Shown here in pieces: positions 52,020 to 61,179 of a stretch of 64,000 nt of DNA. The notes beneath the pieces are model-generated. The model made no database searches, had not been told where the DNA came from, and saw only the letters and a list, made by a program, of their open reading frames with translations. How positions within the stretch are numbered: position 1 is the first letter of the stretch; each line of letters starts with the position of its first letter. Location of the stretch: assembly GCA_963783175.1 (NCBI GenBank), contig CAWANG010000003.1, positions 216,470 to 280,469 of the forward strand, in the 5' to 3' direction. Source of the DNA: Roseiarcus sp963783175 (GTDB lineage: Bacteria > Pseudomonadota > Alphaproteobacteria > Rhizobiales > Beijerinckiaceae). A program made the position numbers and the translations under genes.

Positions 52020-52740
52020 GAGGAAAGATTAGCCGGTCCCGGTTTGGTAGTCCAGAAAGGGCTCGGCGCGACGACAGGACGAAGGTCCCGTTCCAGCGCA
52101 CTCAGGGCTCCTGACATTTTTAGAGGATATCGAGCTCGGTTACGTCCCTGAATCCCTCCCGCTCGCGTGCACGGAACGGTCATCTCAGCGGCGTCGATTG
52201 TCCATGGCTGCCCGATCCCAGTATCGAATCCGTCCGCGGAGACTGAGTTCGGCAATGGAATAAGGTGTCGTATCCTACAGCCCCGGATTCGCCGTGCTCG
52301 TAAGGCCGTCCTGGCCTTCGGACCCGGTTCCGGCGCCCGCGACGAGGTCGGCGGCTATAGAGATAGCGGAGAGAGGGCCTATTAACTCGGAAAGGCCTCC
52401 CGCGGATCGGAACACGACCTCCGCCCCCGACCACCGACGGCTGGAGTCGACGACGTATAGCGGTCATCCCGAAGCATGCGATTCCGCGGACTAAGCGGAC
52501 GCCCAGGCGATGAGGTAGAGGCCCAGCCGGCGATGCCCCGCAGCGGTTTCGTCGGATAGCGGTTCCGTCTGTGTTCCTCCATCGCTTCGCGTGGTGGACC
52601 AGAGCCGTCGCACAAGCCATCCATCGTTAACCCCCCTCAGCGCCCTGGAATCCACCGTAATCCCGCTTGACCCAGGCGGGTTAGCCGTTACTATCGCTTC
52701 GTCTCGTGTCTCATCCCCTAAAGATTAGGAGGGGGTCTGC
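52020..52740. other. Intergenic region with a repeat, no supported gene
   Basis: This 721-base stretch lies between the leftward membrane-protein gene and a rightward small gene. It holds the right member of the imperfect repeat pair. Several open frames overlap; none has a start signal or domain. CCCGC...GCGGG at about 52662-52680 is a possible short hairpin. Confidence 0.4.
52307..52400. repeat. Imperfect direct repeat, right member
   Basis: Similar to 49481-49560, with an insertion of about 15 bases in the middle. Both lie outside the coding frames of the gene they flank. The unit is not a known IS end that I recognise. Confidence 0.45.
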
Positions 52741-53010
52741 ATGACGCCTCTAATGCGAGCACGTCTAGGCCTCGCGGGTTGCTTTGCCGCAGTCGGAATA
52801 TTTTTCCTATGCCTCCCGGACACCTGGATAGAGATGTGGTTCGGGTTTGACCCCGATGGCGGAAATGGATGGGTTGAAGCGGTCCTTGCTGCTGCGCCGT
52901 TGGCGATCGGATTCGGCCTCGGCATCGAAGTGTTTCTTCGATATCGCCGCAATATCCGGGAGAGCGCGGTCGGAAAGTCCGGCGCGTCTCAACGAGTGAG
53001 CAGTACGTGA
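52741..53010 (+). CDS. Small membrane protein, two transmembrane helices
   Basis: An 89-residue protein. Helices are at about 7-26 (ARLGLAGCFAAVGIFFLCLP) and 45-63 (AVLAAAPLAIGFGLGIEVFL), with an acidic aromatic loop between (DTWIEMWFGFDPDGGNGW) and a basic tail. AGGAGGGGG lies ahead of the ATG, a strong ribosome binding site. No family recognised. First of a rightward series of accessory genes. Confidence 0.6.
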   Translation: MTPLMRARLGLAGCFAAVGIFFLCLPDTWIEMWFGFDPDGGNGWVEAVLAAAPLAIGFGLGIEVFLRYRRNIRESAVGKSGASQRVSST

Positions 53011-53357
53011 ACGCGGCTCGGTCAAGTCGACGGACGGGTCTGTACGGGATTTTGGCGGCGTCCCGATAACGGATAGCGGCGAACCGTTTTCGTTCGCGCC
53101 GGGACGTTCGACCGACACTCTCGGCTCGCCCACTGAGGGATATACGGCAAGAGCAAAGGGAGGGAGCGTCGCGAGCGCCGACGAAGTGCGGCGAGGTCGT
53201 CAAGACGGCTGAATTGCTTTTCGCGGCGACGGGGGTTGTGCGGCAGCGGGAGCAGGTTTTCGTCGAAGGGTCGATTTTCTTTCGCCAACGCCTCAAATAT
53301 CAGTCGGTATGAATCGCCAAAGTTGCGCAAACGCCGAAGCAGCGCAGGGCGGATAAG
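53011..53357. other. Intergenic region
   Basis: A 347-base gap between two rightward genes of unknown function. No convincing coding frame or RNA; frames on the opposite strand are the only long ones. Confidence 0.3.
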
Positions 53358-54359
53358 ATGAAGACGATCCTCCAAATCCTTCAGGGCCTGACGGTTGGCT
53401 TGCCAGCCGCGTTGAGAGCCCTGCTGCACTGGCTGTGCTCGTTGCGCGGTGGGGAGGCCCGGCCGCCGACCGGGTGCTGCACCCTCAACAGCCCAGTCGT
53501 TCTCGTCCCGGACCCGTTGATCTACGATCAGTACTACCTCTGGAGCCTCGGCCTCCCGTTCACCTGGGACAATCCTGACATCACGATCTGGCAAGGCGGA
53601 CAACCGGGCGCGCCCTGGCTAGGAGGAACAGAGGTGTCGCCATCGAGCCTCGTGGCGGGCGCCGCCTACCAGGTCGTGGCGCGAATCTGGAATTGGTCGT
53701 TCGACGCTCCGGTCGCGGGACTGAGGGTCGCCTTCTCGTACCTCAGCTTCGGGGTCGGAGTGGTGAGCAATCCGATCGGACTGACTCAGGTGAATCTCGG
53801 CGTGATCGGCGGCTCCGATTTTCCGGCTTTCGCGGTCGAAGGGTGGACGACTCCGTCCACCCCGGGACACTACTGCATTCAGGTGACGCTGCTGCCCGCA
53901 AGCGACCGGAACTGGCATAACAACCTCGGCCAGGAGAACACGCAGGTGCTGGCCGCTCAGTCGCCGGCTGTCTCCAGCTTCACCTTGCGAAACGATACCG
54001 ACGAACGCCAAGCCTACGAATTTCGAGTCGATGCTTTCCAGATCGACGACCTCCCGCCGTGCCCACCCGACGGAACTGCGCCCGCTCGGACCGATCTGGG
54101 TTCGCGTCTGGCGGCCCTGAAGCGGCAGCCCGGCGCTCAACCCACTCCCCTTCCGCCCGGATGGACTGTCGCATTCGACCCGGCAAGTCCAATCCTGGCT
54201 GTTTCCGAGGAGACGACCATCCAGGTCACGATCGAACCGCCAGCGGCTTTCACCGGAACACAGCCAATCAATGTCCACGTGTTCCGGATCGTCCCGGACA
54301 GCGGCCACGCGCATCCCTTGCTGGCCGGGGGCCTGACCTTCACGGTTGCCAAGACTTGA
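53358..54359 (+). CDS. Hypothetical protein with beta-sandwich (CARDB/Ig-like) domains
   Basis: A 333-residue protein. A helical N-terminus (MKTILQILQGLTVGLPAALR) precedes a probable Ig/CARDB domain (VAGAAYQVVARIWNWSFDAP, LRVAFSYLSFGVG, GHYCIQVTLLPASDRNWHNN, LGQENTQVL) and a second beta domain (LAVSEETTIQVTIEPPAAFT). The H-x-H-N-N-x-G-x-E-N pattern and aromatic residues are typical of adhesion-like modules. Signal peptide uncertain. The next gene starts seven bases after its stop, so the two are a unit. Confidence 0.6.
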   Translation: MKTILQILQGLTVGLPAALRALLHWLCSLRGGEARPPTGCCTLNSPVVLVPDPLIYDQYYLWSLGLPFTWDNPDITIWQGGQPGAPWLGGTEVSPSSLVAGAAYQVVARIWNWSFDAPVAGLRVAFSYLSFGVGVVSNPIGLTQVNLGVIGGSDFPAFAVEGWTTPSTPGHYCIQVTLLPASDRNWHNNLGQENTQVLAAQSPAVSSFTLRNDTDERQAYEFRVDAFQIDDLPPCPPDGTAPARTDLGSRLAALKRQPGAQPTPLPPGWTVAFDPASPILAVSEETTIQVTIEPPAAFTGTQPINVHVFRIVPDSGHAHPLLAGGLTFTVAKT

Positions 54360-54366
54360 GGAGCAT

Positions 54367-55575
54367 ATGGCGATGGCCGAACCCGTACCGGTATTCACGG
54401 GAACCGTGTCCAATCCCTACCCCAGCTACACGAATTGCGTTCAGCCGGGCGACTATAACTCCCAGAGCCAGTATCTGCAGGCGTTCCTGGCCGCACTGCT
54501 TGCCGGCGGCGTCGCCGCCGCCATCGTCGCTGCGCTGGGTCCGGACATTTGGTGCTATACGCTCGCCACGCTGCTCGGCGCGATCGCCGGTGGTCTCGCT
54601 TATTGCAACTGGTGGCTCAACGATCGTCTCATCTGCCTGCCGGTCGACACCAATCCAAACGATTCGAATTATCTCGCTCCCATCAAGAATGGCCCCGCGG
54701 TCGACGTTTGCGCCGTCGGCATGTACATGACGCCGCCGGAAGGCAATCAGTCCGATTGGACTGTCTTGCCCTTCGGCGTGGCAGACCTGGACACGGACTG
54801 GACGATGGACCTCGTCCTTTACGGGACGCAGCCCACCCAGCCCACGATCGATGTGCTGATCACCGAAACAACGGCGATCCAGAGCCTCAATCTGCAATTC
54901 GCCAACCAAGGCGAAGGCCAGTGGGACAACTTCACCACTCCGGGCCAGTACGACGACGGCCCCTCTAGCCAGTATGCGAACGGCGGAGCGACCGTCGCCA
55001 CCCCCATCCTGCATTGCGAGGTGGAAGGCGGGGGTGTGCAGGACTTCCAGAACTGGCTGCAGGCGCTGTTCTGGGTGACAGTGGCGTCGTTGATCGCCCA
55101 GGAAGCGCTTGCTGCTTTTCCCCCTCTGAGCATCGCCGTTTCCGAGTTTATGGCTCTCCTAATTCTCCTGCTCTCTCTCATCGGGTTCTACGCATCCGAG
55201 GGCGACCGGGCCTCCCAGGGCCAGGCCAATGCGCCGAAGCAAGGGTCGATCGATTTCCAGGGCCCCGGCTCGAAGACCGGGGTGGGAGCGACAATTATCT
55301 GCGTCGTGGGCAGGTGGGTGTACGACAGCGCTCACGAAGGCTGGAACGAAATCCACCCACTGAAGTCGGTTCAAGCCCTCGGAACGATGACTCCGTCTCC
55401 CTACAACTTTCCCTGGAACCCGAATTGGGCGCAGCAATGCGGCATGATGACCACTGCGATGGGCCTGACGACGCAGAACAACCAGCAACTGCCTGCCAAC
55501 GGCTGGATCATTCATCCCCTCGTCGATGGCTGCGGCGCCTATCCAACCCAGCCCCCGGCGCCGACGACCCAATGA
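54367..55575 (+). CDS. Hypothetical membrane protein, four predicted transmembrane helices
   Basis: A 402-residue protein. Helices lie at about 37-54 (FLAALLAGGVAAAIVAALG) and 60-80 (CYTLATLLGAIAGGLAYCNW), and near the middle (WVTVASLIAQEALAAF and FMALLILLLSLIGFYAS), with large polar loops rich in Gln, Asn, Asp, Gly and Thr. Paired Cys are seen in the loops (NCVQPGDY, VCAVGM). GAGGAGC precedes ATG 54367. Coupled to the CARDB-like gene; family not recognised. Confidence 0.6.
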   Translation: MAMAEPVPVFTGTVSNPYPSYTNCVQPGDYNSQSQYLQAFLAALLAGGVAAAIVAALGPDIWCYTLATLLGAIAGGLAYCNWWLNDRLICLPVDTNPNDSNYLAPIKNGPAVDVCAVGMYMTPPEGNQSDWTVLPFGVADLDTDWTMDLVLYGTQPTQPTIDVLITETTAIQSLNLQFANQGEGQWDNFTTPGQYDDGPSSQYANGGATVATPILHCEVEGGGVQDFQNWLQALFWVTVASLIAQEALAAFPPLSIAVSEFMALLILLLSLIGFYASEGDRASQGQANAPKQGSIDFQGPGSKTGVGATIICVVGRWVYDSAHEGWNEIHPLKSVQALGTMTPSPYNFPWNPNWAQQCGMMTTAMGLTTQNNQQLPANGWIIHPLVDGCGAYPTQPPAPTTQ

Positions 55576-55618
55576 CCGCCGGCACGCCTGAACGCCAAAG
55601 CATCGGCTGGGCGGCGCC

Positions 55619-56668
55619 ATGGTGACGTTGCTCGTCCTGGTGAGGTTGATCCTGGTGACGACGTTTGCTGTCGCTGGAGGCGGCAAGCTGAGCACCCCCA
55701 ACCGGACTCGCCGATCGATCGAGCAGTTCGGCGTTCCGGCCAGCCTTACCGGCTTCGTCGCCGTCGTCCTGCCGCTCTTTGAGTTTGCCGTGGCGCTTGG
55801 TCTGATGTGGAAGGCCACCGTCCATATCGCGGTCGCCGCGGCGCTAGCGTTCCTCGTCGCCCTGTCCGCGGCCGTCGGCGCGAACCTCTGGAACGGCCGG
55901 AGACCCGAGTGCGCGTGCTTCGGCGGGTTTCACCCCGCCAAAATCGGCGCCAACACCCTGGTGCGCAGCCTGATTTTGATCGCCGCCGCCGCGCTTGTTC
56001 TCGCCTGCGATCCGAATAGTGGGTTTGTCCAGCCGCGCGGGCCGGGCGCCTCGGCGTGGCGAAACGAAATCGTCCTCGTCGTCGGACTCGGATTGGGTCT
56101 CGCGGCCGCTCGCCTGCAGATCTGGCGGCGCAGCCATCGACCCGCCTCGGCGCGGACGCCCTCCGGCCGGCGCTCGCTGCTTGCGAAAGACCAAGTCCGG
56201 CTGAAGTTCACGCCGACTCCACAGACAGGCCTCGCAATCGGAACGAGTGCGCCGCGGTTCGCCCTTCCTTTTCTCGGCGGCGGCGCCGTGACTCTCGAAT
56301 GGTTAACGCGAGGCGGCCGTTCTGCCCTTGTTGTGTTCGCGAGCCCCGCCTGTGCGCAGTGCGCCGCGATCCTTCCCGCGGTCTCTCAGCTCCGAGACAA
56401 TCGTCGCGATCGCTTGAATACCGCCGTGATCGTCTCGGGCGACCCCGAGGCGGCGCGCGGTCTGATCGGGGGTCGCGGCCTCGAGATCGCCGCGGCGGAC
56501 GAGAAGGCCGAGGTCGCCCGGCTGTTTCGAGTACCGGCGCTGCCGAGCGCCGTTCTGGTCGACCCGAACGGCGTGATCGCGAGCGAGACCATGGTCGGCG
56601 CCCGAGCGGTGCTGAGTCTCGTCGCGCGACTTGCCAGGGAAGGCGCGGCCGCCGAGGCGGGCGCATAG
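55619..56668 (+). CDS. MauE/DoxX-like membrane protein fused to a thioredoxin-like domain
   Basis: A 349-residue fusion. Residues 1 to about 165 have four membrane helices and the MauE-type motif GRRPECACFGGFHPAKIG. MauE helps mature methylamine dehydrogenase. Residues about 200-349 look like a thioredoxin/AhpC fold (LAIGTSAPRFALPFLGG, VVFASPACAQCAAILP with C-x-x-C, LFRVPALPSAVLVDPNG). Membrane helices with periplasmic redox cysteines plus a thioredoxin suggest disulphide delivery to the Cys-bearing neighbours. No mau genes are nearby. Confidence 0.75.
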   Translation: MVTLLVLVRLILVTTFAVAGGGKLSTPNRTRRSIEQFGVPASLTGFVAVVLPLFEFAVALGLMWKATVHIAVAAALAFLVALSAAVGANLWNGRRPECACFGGFHPAKIGANTLVRSLILIAAAALVLACDPNSGFVQPRGPGASAWRNEIVLVVGLGLGLAAARLQIWRRSHRPASARTPSGRRSLLAKDQVRLKFTPTPQTGLAIGTSAPRFALPFLGGGAVTLEWLTRGGRSALVVFASPACAQCAAILPAVSQLRDNRRDRLNTAVIVSGDPEAARGLIGGRGLEIAAADEKAEVARLFRVPALPSAVLVDPNGVIASETMVGARAVLSLVARLAREGAAAEAGA

Positions 56669-57083
56669 TAACTCGCTCGCTTATTGCGAAGAAACAAACG
56701 ATTTCCAGCGTCGCGCGCTTGACGATCCGCCCGTGATGCGCGGCGATGGCGGGGTGGATGGTCGCCGCGCAAGCCCCAGGATCGCCGCGATCTTCCGGAT
56801 CTCGCTCATGGCGAACCTCCGCCGCCACGGAGCCCAACACAAGGACCCGGCCGAATCCGCTTGTATCAACGTGAAAACAGTTTAGGCGATAGAGGGGCCG
56901 CGATCGTCGGCTGAAGGACCGCTTTCAGGTCAACTTGAGTTGTGTCTCTCGCCGTGGAGGAATGACCGCTCCTTGCGCGAGCCGACGGCAGGTGTCGACG
57001 TGAAGCGGACATTGCAAACCGCGACGGTTGGCAGCCGCCCAGCAAACTGTGAAGAGAAAAAGCCTTGATCCCGTACCAGACAT
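56669..57083. other. Intergenic region with a small remnant
   Basis: A 415-base gap between converging genes. It contains a leftward 42-codon frame starting MSEIRKIAAIL (see next entry) and otherwise nothing I can support. Confidence 0.35.
56681..56809 (-). pseudogene. Possible N-terminal scrap of an adenylate cyclase-type protein
   Basis: GGAGGTTCGCC precedes an ATG at 56809 and the product starts MSEIRKIAAILG, close to the common start MSEIRKIAAILVADVVGYS of class III adenylate cyclases. After 12 residues the similarity ends and the frame stops after 42. Probably the leftover start of a deleted gene. Confidence 0.3.
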
Positions 57084-57641
57084 TCAGAAATCGAGGGCAC
57101 TAATTACGGGCCTTCCTCGCAGTCGGCCGCGGCCATTCAATTCACGGTCTTCAATAAAGAACACGAAAGCCGAAACATTTCCCTCGACTTGTTCGACTAG
57201 CGACGCCGCAGCGACAGCGGTCCCACCGGTCGCGAGAAAGTCGTCCACAATGACGCAGCGTGCGTTCCGTCGCACGATCGTGGCGGACAATTCGAGCGTC
57301 CCCGCCGTTTCGTATTCACTCGAATATCCGACGGAAACTTTCGGCCCCGCCACCCGCCCACTTTTCCGCGCGAGGACCAGTCCTTTTCGAAGCCCTGCCG
57401 CAAGCGGTGAGGCAAATACCAAGCCCCTGGTTTCGATACCGAGTACAAAGTCGAATTCGTAGCTCTCGAGTGCTGCCATAAAGCCCCGCGTGACGGTGCC
57501 CAGCATGTCTGGAAGGGCAAGGGCGGGGCTTATGTCGCAAAATGGGAACCCGGCGATCGGATAATCGTGGATCGTCCGGAGCCGCTCTCGAATTTTTCGG
57601 ATTTCGTTCTCCGCAAGGACAATCGTTCCGTGAGATTCCAT
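57084..57641 (-). CDS. Adenine phosphoribosyltransferase-like protein
   Basis: A type I phosphoribosyltransferase of 185 residues. The PRPP-binding loop is CVIVDDFLATGGTAVAA; the earlier part has FPFCDISPAL, FDFVLGIETRGLVFASPLA and ARKSGRVAGPKVSVGYSSEY, all close to Apt. The canonical role is AMP from adenine and PRPP, though the divergence and accessory setting leave the base open. AGGAGA ahead of ATG 57641 sets the start. Confidence 0.8.
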   Translation of the reverse strand: MESHGTIVLAENEIRKIRERLRTIHDYPIAGFPFCDISPALALPDMLGTVTRGFMAALESYEFDFVLGIETRGLVFASPLAAGLRKGLVLARKSGRVAGPKVSVGYSSEYETAGTLELSATIVRRNARCVIVDDFLATGGTAVAAASLVEQVEGNVSAFVFFIEDRELNGRGRLRGRPVISALDF

Positions 57642-57764
57642 CTTAATTCTCCTGAACCTTTTTGACAGTACGGTCAGCACTAGATAGGTTGGGTAATTGG
57701 GGCTGTAGCGTCAACATCGCCGCCACGAGGCAGGACGCGGGGGCGTTATAATTGGGGTTATGCT

Positions 57765-58523
57765 TTGTTCGATGACTGTGACTTAACGCCTGTACAAGAG
57801 ATCGGAAACATATGGCTAAAACGAGATGACTGTTTTGCGGTGTATGGGGTCAATGGAGGTAAAGCGCGCGCGTGTCTTGCATACGCTCGGCGCTCTACGG
57901 TAGGACTGTTGACCGCTGCGGCGCGGCAAAGTCCACAAAGCGTTATTGTTGCAGCAATTGCCGCTGGGATGGGTCTTCCGTGTAGGATCCATACTGCGTC
58001 AGGCGACATGACCGAGGAGTTGAACCGAGCGCGGCAATTGAACGCCCAGCTGATATTTCATCGGGGTGGTTATGGTTCGGTAATCGCTCGGAGAGCCCGC
58101 GATGAGGCGGCGTCGACCGGCTGGACGCTCGTGCCCTTCGGCATGGAGTGTTCCGAGGCGGTTCTTCTTGCCGCTCGCCAAGCAGCCAACGTACCCTCAG
58201 CGGCACAGCGAATCGTGGTTCCGGTCGGCTCAGGGATGACCTTGGCCGGCATTTTGATGGCTCTATTCCAGAAGGGCCGACAATTGCCGGTTGTCGGCGT
58301 GGTTGTCGGGGCAGACCCCACGCGACGTCTGGACAAATGGGCCCCGGGAGTCTGGAGATCTATGGTCCAGTTGCATTGGAGCAGGTTGCCTTACAAACGG
58401 CCAGCGAAAGACGTCCAGCTTGGGCAAGTCTCACTAGACCCGTTCTACGAAGCAAAATGTGTGCCCTACCTGCGGGAACAGGATTGCCTCTGGATCGTCG
58501 GGCAAAGGCGTTCTGATAGTTGA
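57765..58523 (+). CDS. PLP-dependent enzyme of the ACC deaminase / D-cysteine desulfhydrase type
   Basis: A 252-residue fold-type II PLP protein. The lysine is in GVNGGKARACLAYA after IWLKRDDCFAVYG, a pattern of the ACC deaminase group; the phosphate-binding Gly loop is VVPVGSGMTLAGIL. It is shorter than usual (about 330), missing part of the first domain. The start is TTG 57765 and no ATG is in frame. It is divergent from the phosphoribosyltransferase gene across 123 bases, so they may be controlled together. Substrate unknown. Confidence 0.65.
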   Translation: MFDDCDLTPVQEIGNIWLKRDDCFAVYGVNGGKARACLAYARRSTVGLLTAAARQSPQSVIVAAIAAGMGLPCRIHTASGDMTEELNRARQLNAQLIFHRGGYGSVIARRARDEAASTGWTLVPFGMECSEAVLLAARQAANVPSAAQRIVVPVGSGMTLAGILMALFQKGRQLPVVGVVVGADPTRRLDKWAPGVWRSMVQLHWSRLPYKRPAKDVQLGQVSLDPFYEAKCVPYLREQDCLWIVGQRRSDS

Positions 58524-58528
58524 CAAAG

Positions 58529-59812
58529 TTAGGATTGTTCATCGCTCGGATATTCGAGTTTCGGCTCAACAAAGTACTCGGTGAACATTCGCCTAAAACT
58601 CGGAATCTGCGGAGGCAGCGGCCAGGATTTCAACGTCTCGATTACCCTCTCCCTCCATTGCTGTTTTTCCCATGATTGGGCGAGCCGGTAGTACGCATAC
58701 TCGTAATGGGGGTTTAATACGATAGCGCGCTGTAGGTACTGACGGGCCAATGGCAAGTCCGCGTCACCGCGCACCAAGTAGAGGGTCCCGATATTGCTAA
58801 GCGTCTCGACGCCTGCGGGAAGAAGCATCTCGCATTTCCGTAATTCGACCAAAGCGGCTTCGATTTTCTCGCCAATCTGCAGGCCCAGAAATGCATTGCT
58901 CTCGCCCGCTAGCGGCTGTTCCCTTGTAAGTTTTTTAGTCTCAACAGCAGCGTACAGATAGAAATCTCCAAGCGCGTTGCTCTTGGCCCATTCGACCTGC
59001 CGTACAGTGTCGGCACCCCAGAGGCTCCGAACCCGCCTGCGATTTGCGGCTGATATATCAAGCTCGCCACGGTCTATTCTGCGCACGCGATCGAGAACGT
59101 CATGAATTGCGTTTGTCAAAGCCAAAACTTTCGCCTGATGATCGTCAATCACCCTTGCAAGCTTCACGATCGTAAGCGGCGGGCTTTCGATCTGTCGCCA
59201 TTGTATGGTGCGGCTGGCCCACGCGTCAGCCAGGGTGGCGAGCGCCAACGCCAACAGCGGCTTTCGTCCAGGCGTTCGATGGCCGGCGGGATAGTTTCAG
59301 CCGCTCCAAGGCCGAGGTCCCGCCGCACGAGTTTTTCGAGGCGTTCTATCGCCTTTTGAATCGGTTCAAGCGCATAAAGGTTTCGCAAGTACGACACAGC
59401 ACCATTGTAAATTGCTTTCCAATGAAGATCCTGCATATCGTTCGAAGTCCGATGCGCTGTTTCTCTTTCCACATGGTCAAAGTGCGCGGCGGCGTCTTCG
59501 TGCCGCTCCAAGAGATCAAGCGCGATGCCCTCAAAGATATGCGCTTCCAGCATTTCGGGATGCGTCTTCCGCACGCCTTCAAATATCTCTCGGGCCTGTT
59601 CAAGCCGACGCCATGCGGACGGCCCTTCTTTCGGAATGGAGGCAGACAAGTACGCACTCAGATCCTCTAGTCCGCCCCGCAATTCATTTGCGGACTCGGC
59701 TTGAGCGACATCGCCGCCTCTTGCCAAAGCGTAAAGCATCTTGTACGCGACCTCCTCTGATACTCGACGAATACCTTTTTCGGACTCGCCATCGCCAACA
59801 GCGCTGACAGAT
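58529..59812 (-). pseudogene. TPR-like helical protein, frameshifted and N-truncated
   Basis: Two leftward frames make one protein. The first part reads VSEEVAYKMLYALARGGDVA, RRLEQAREIFEGVRKTHPEM and EAHIFEGIALDLLERHEDAA, TPR-like pairs. The second, after about 59262, reads LLALALATLADAWASRTIQW, then GVETLSNIGTLYLVRGDADL and YAYYRLAQSWEKQQW. Joining them needs one more A in an A-run near 59262. The N-terminal end is cut at about 59812, where an SDR scrap begins. So it is a damaged gene, or a sequencing error plus a truncation. Confidence 0.6.
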
Positions 59813-60043
59813 GCGGTCGAACCGGGCGACCGCTTCGGCGAGAGCAGCCTCGGCCTGGCCCGCGTCTGTGACGTCGAGCTGGACCAGCGCCAGGTTGTCG
59901 TGGCGGATGTCAGGGAATGCCGAGCGTAATTTGTCCATGTTCCGGGCGGTCGCAACCACCTTGTCCCCGGCATCTAGGGCCGCCTTGGCAATGCTAGCAC
60001 CGAAGCCGCTGTTGGCACCGGTCACAAACCAAACTTTACTCAT
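59813..60043 (-). pseudogene. Truncated short-chain dehydrogenase (N-terminal 77 residues)
   Basis: The frame starts MSKVWFVTGANSGFGASIAK with the NAD(P) glycine motif, goes on to VVATARNMDKLRSAFPD and LALVQLDVTDAGQAEAALAE, and breaks at AVARFDR. An intact SDR would continue with the active-site Ser, Tyr and Lys, none of which is present. The join to the TPR gene at 59812 is abrupt. It is divergent from an intact LysR gene, the usual LysR-target layout. Confidence 0.75.
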
Positions 60044-60123
60044 TTCAACTCCTTCACGATGACTGAGGGCGGGGCGGCCTCCTTTCGTTAAAGTAACCGG
60101 TGCGCGGTCATGTGATTAGATGA

Positions 60124-60144
60124 TATAAGCGTCATGGGCTTATA
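60124..60144. promoter_or_regulatory. Possible LysR operator
   Basis: TATAAGC, seven bases, GCTTATA: a perfect dyad of the T-N11-A kind. It lies 14 bases before the LysR start and 80 bases before the divergent SDR start, as expected for autoregulation and control of the target gene. Confidence 0.5.
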
Positions 60145-60158
60145 ACGTGGACGTATAA

Positions 60159-61106
60159 ATGGCGCGGGAGACCATCAACGACCTGATCGCCCTCCTGGCG
60201 GTCGCGAGGGAGCGGAGCTTCACGCGGGCTGCGGCGCAACTCGGCGTGTCCCAGCCGGCCCTCAGCCGCATCGTCCGGGACCTTGAAGCCCGGCTGGGGT
60301 TGCGGCTCCTGACCCGCAACACGCGCAGCGTCGCGCCGACCGAGGCGGGTGAACGCCTGATCCAAACCGTGGGGCCGCATTTCGACGGAATCGAAGCCGG
60401 GTTGGCCGCCGTGACCGCCATGCGTGGGAAACCGGCTGGCAGCCTCCGCATCACATCGGTCGAACACGCCTCAGACACGATCCTTGCGCCTGCCGTAGCC
60501 CGGCTACTGATGGACTACCCGGATATCCGGGTCGAAATCATCAATGACTACGGCCTGACCGATATTGTGGCCGGCCGGTACGATGCAGGCGTGCGTTTGG
60601 GCGAACAGGTCGCCAAGGATATGATCGCGTTACGGATTGGACCGGACTTCCAACAAGTTCTCGTCGGTGCGCCCTCCTACTTCGCACAGCGCTCCCGACC
60701 GAATACGCCACACGATTTGACGGCTCATGCTTGCATTAACCTGCGGCTGCCCACGTCGGGGGGCCTGTGGTCATGGCCATTTGCTAAAGACGGGCGCGAG
60801 CTGAAAGTGCGGGCCGAAGGGCCGCTTGCATTCAACGCGATTTCGCTGATCCTCAACACCGCACTATCCGGTCTCGGTTTGGCTTACCTGCCCGACGACG
60901 TGGTTCGGCAACACGTGGCGGCGGGACGCCTTGTGCGAGTCCTTGCGGATTGGTCGCCAGTCATGATGGGCTATCATCTCTACTATCCGAACCGGCAGCC
61001 AAGCCCGGTCTTTGCCTTGTTGGTTGAGGCGATACGATACCGTGCGCCATTCTCTCAAAAGTCCCCCGATTTCAGACGAAAGGCGCTTCGTCAGAATTCT
61101 TCATGA
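60159..61106 (+). CDS. LysR family transcriptional regulator
   Basis: A 315-residue regulator. The N-terminal winged HTH is at residues about 5-63 (LIALLAVARERSFTRAAAQL, SQPALSRIVRDLEARLGLRL), followed by the substrate-binding domain (GSLRITSVEHASDTILAPAV, VLVGAPSYFAQ, ISLILNTALSGLGLAYLPDD). This is a complete LysR protein, close in style to regulators next to SDR or quinone reductase genes. Its divergent partner SDR is broken here, so the regulator may now be an orphan. Confidence 0.9.
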   Translation: MARETINDLIALLAVARERSFTRAAAQLGVSQPALSRIVRDLEARLGLRLLTRNTRSVAPTEAGERLIQTVGPHFDGIEAGLAAVTAMRGKPAGSLRITSVEHASDTILAPAVARLLMDYPDIRVEIINDYGLTDIVAGRYDAGVRLGEQVAKDMIALRIGPDFQQVLVGAPSYFAQRSRPNTPHDLTAHACINLRLPTSGGLWSWPFAKDGRELKVRAEGPLAFNAISLILNTALSGLGLAYLPDDVVRQHVAAGRLVRVLADWSPVMMGYHLYYPNRQPSPVFALLVEAIRYRAPFSQKSPDFRRKALRQNSS

Positions 61107-61179
61107 GGTGGACGCGCGTTGATTTATTCGGGTCTTCCCAATCCACGGCTCGACCGTTTCGCCACCACTTCCTCTTCAT

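Noticed and set aside
55619..56668. Methylamine utilisation cluster
   Set aside because: Only a MauE-like domain is present; there are no mauA, mauB, mauD or mauG genes around it.
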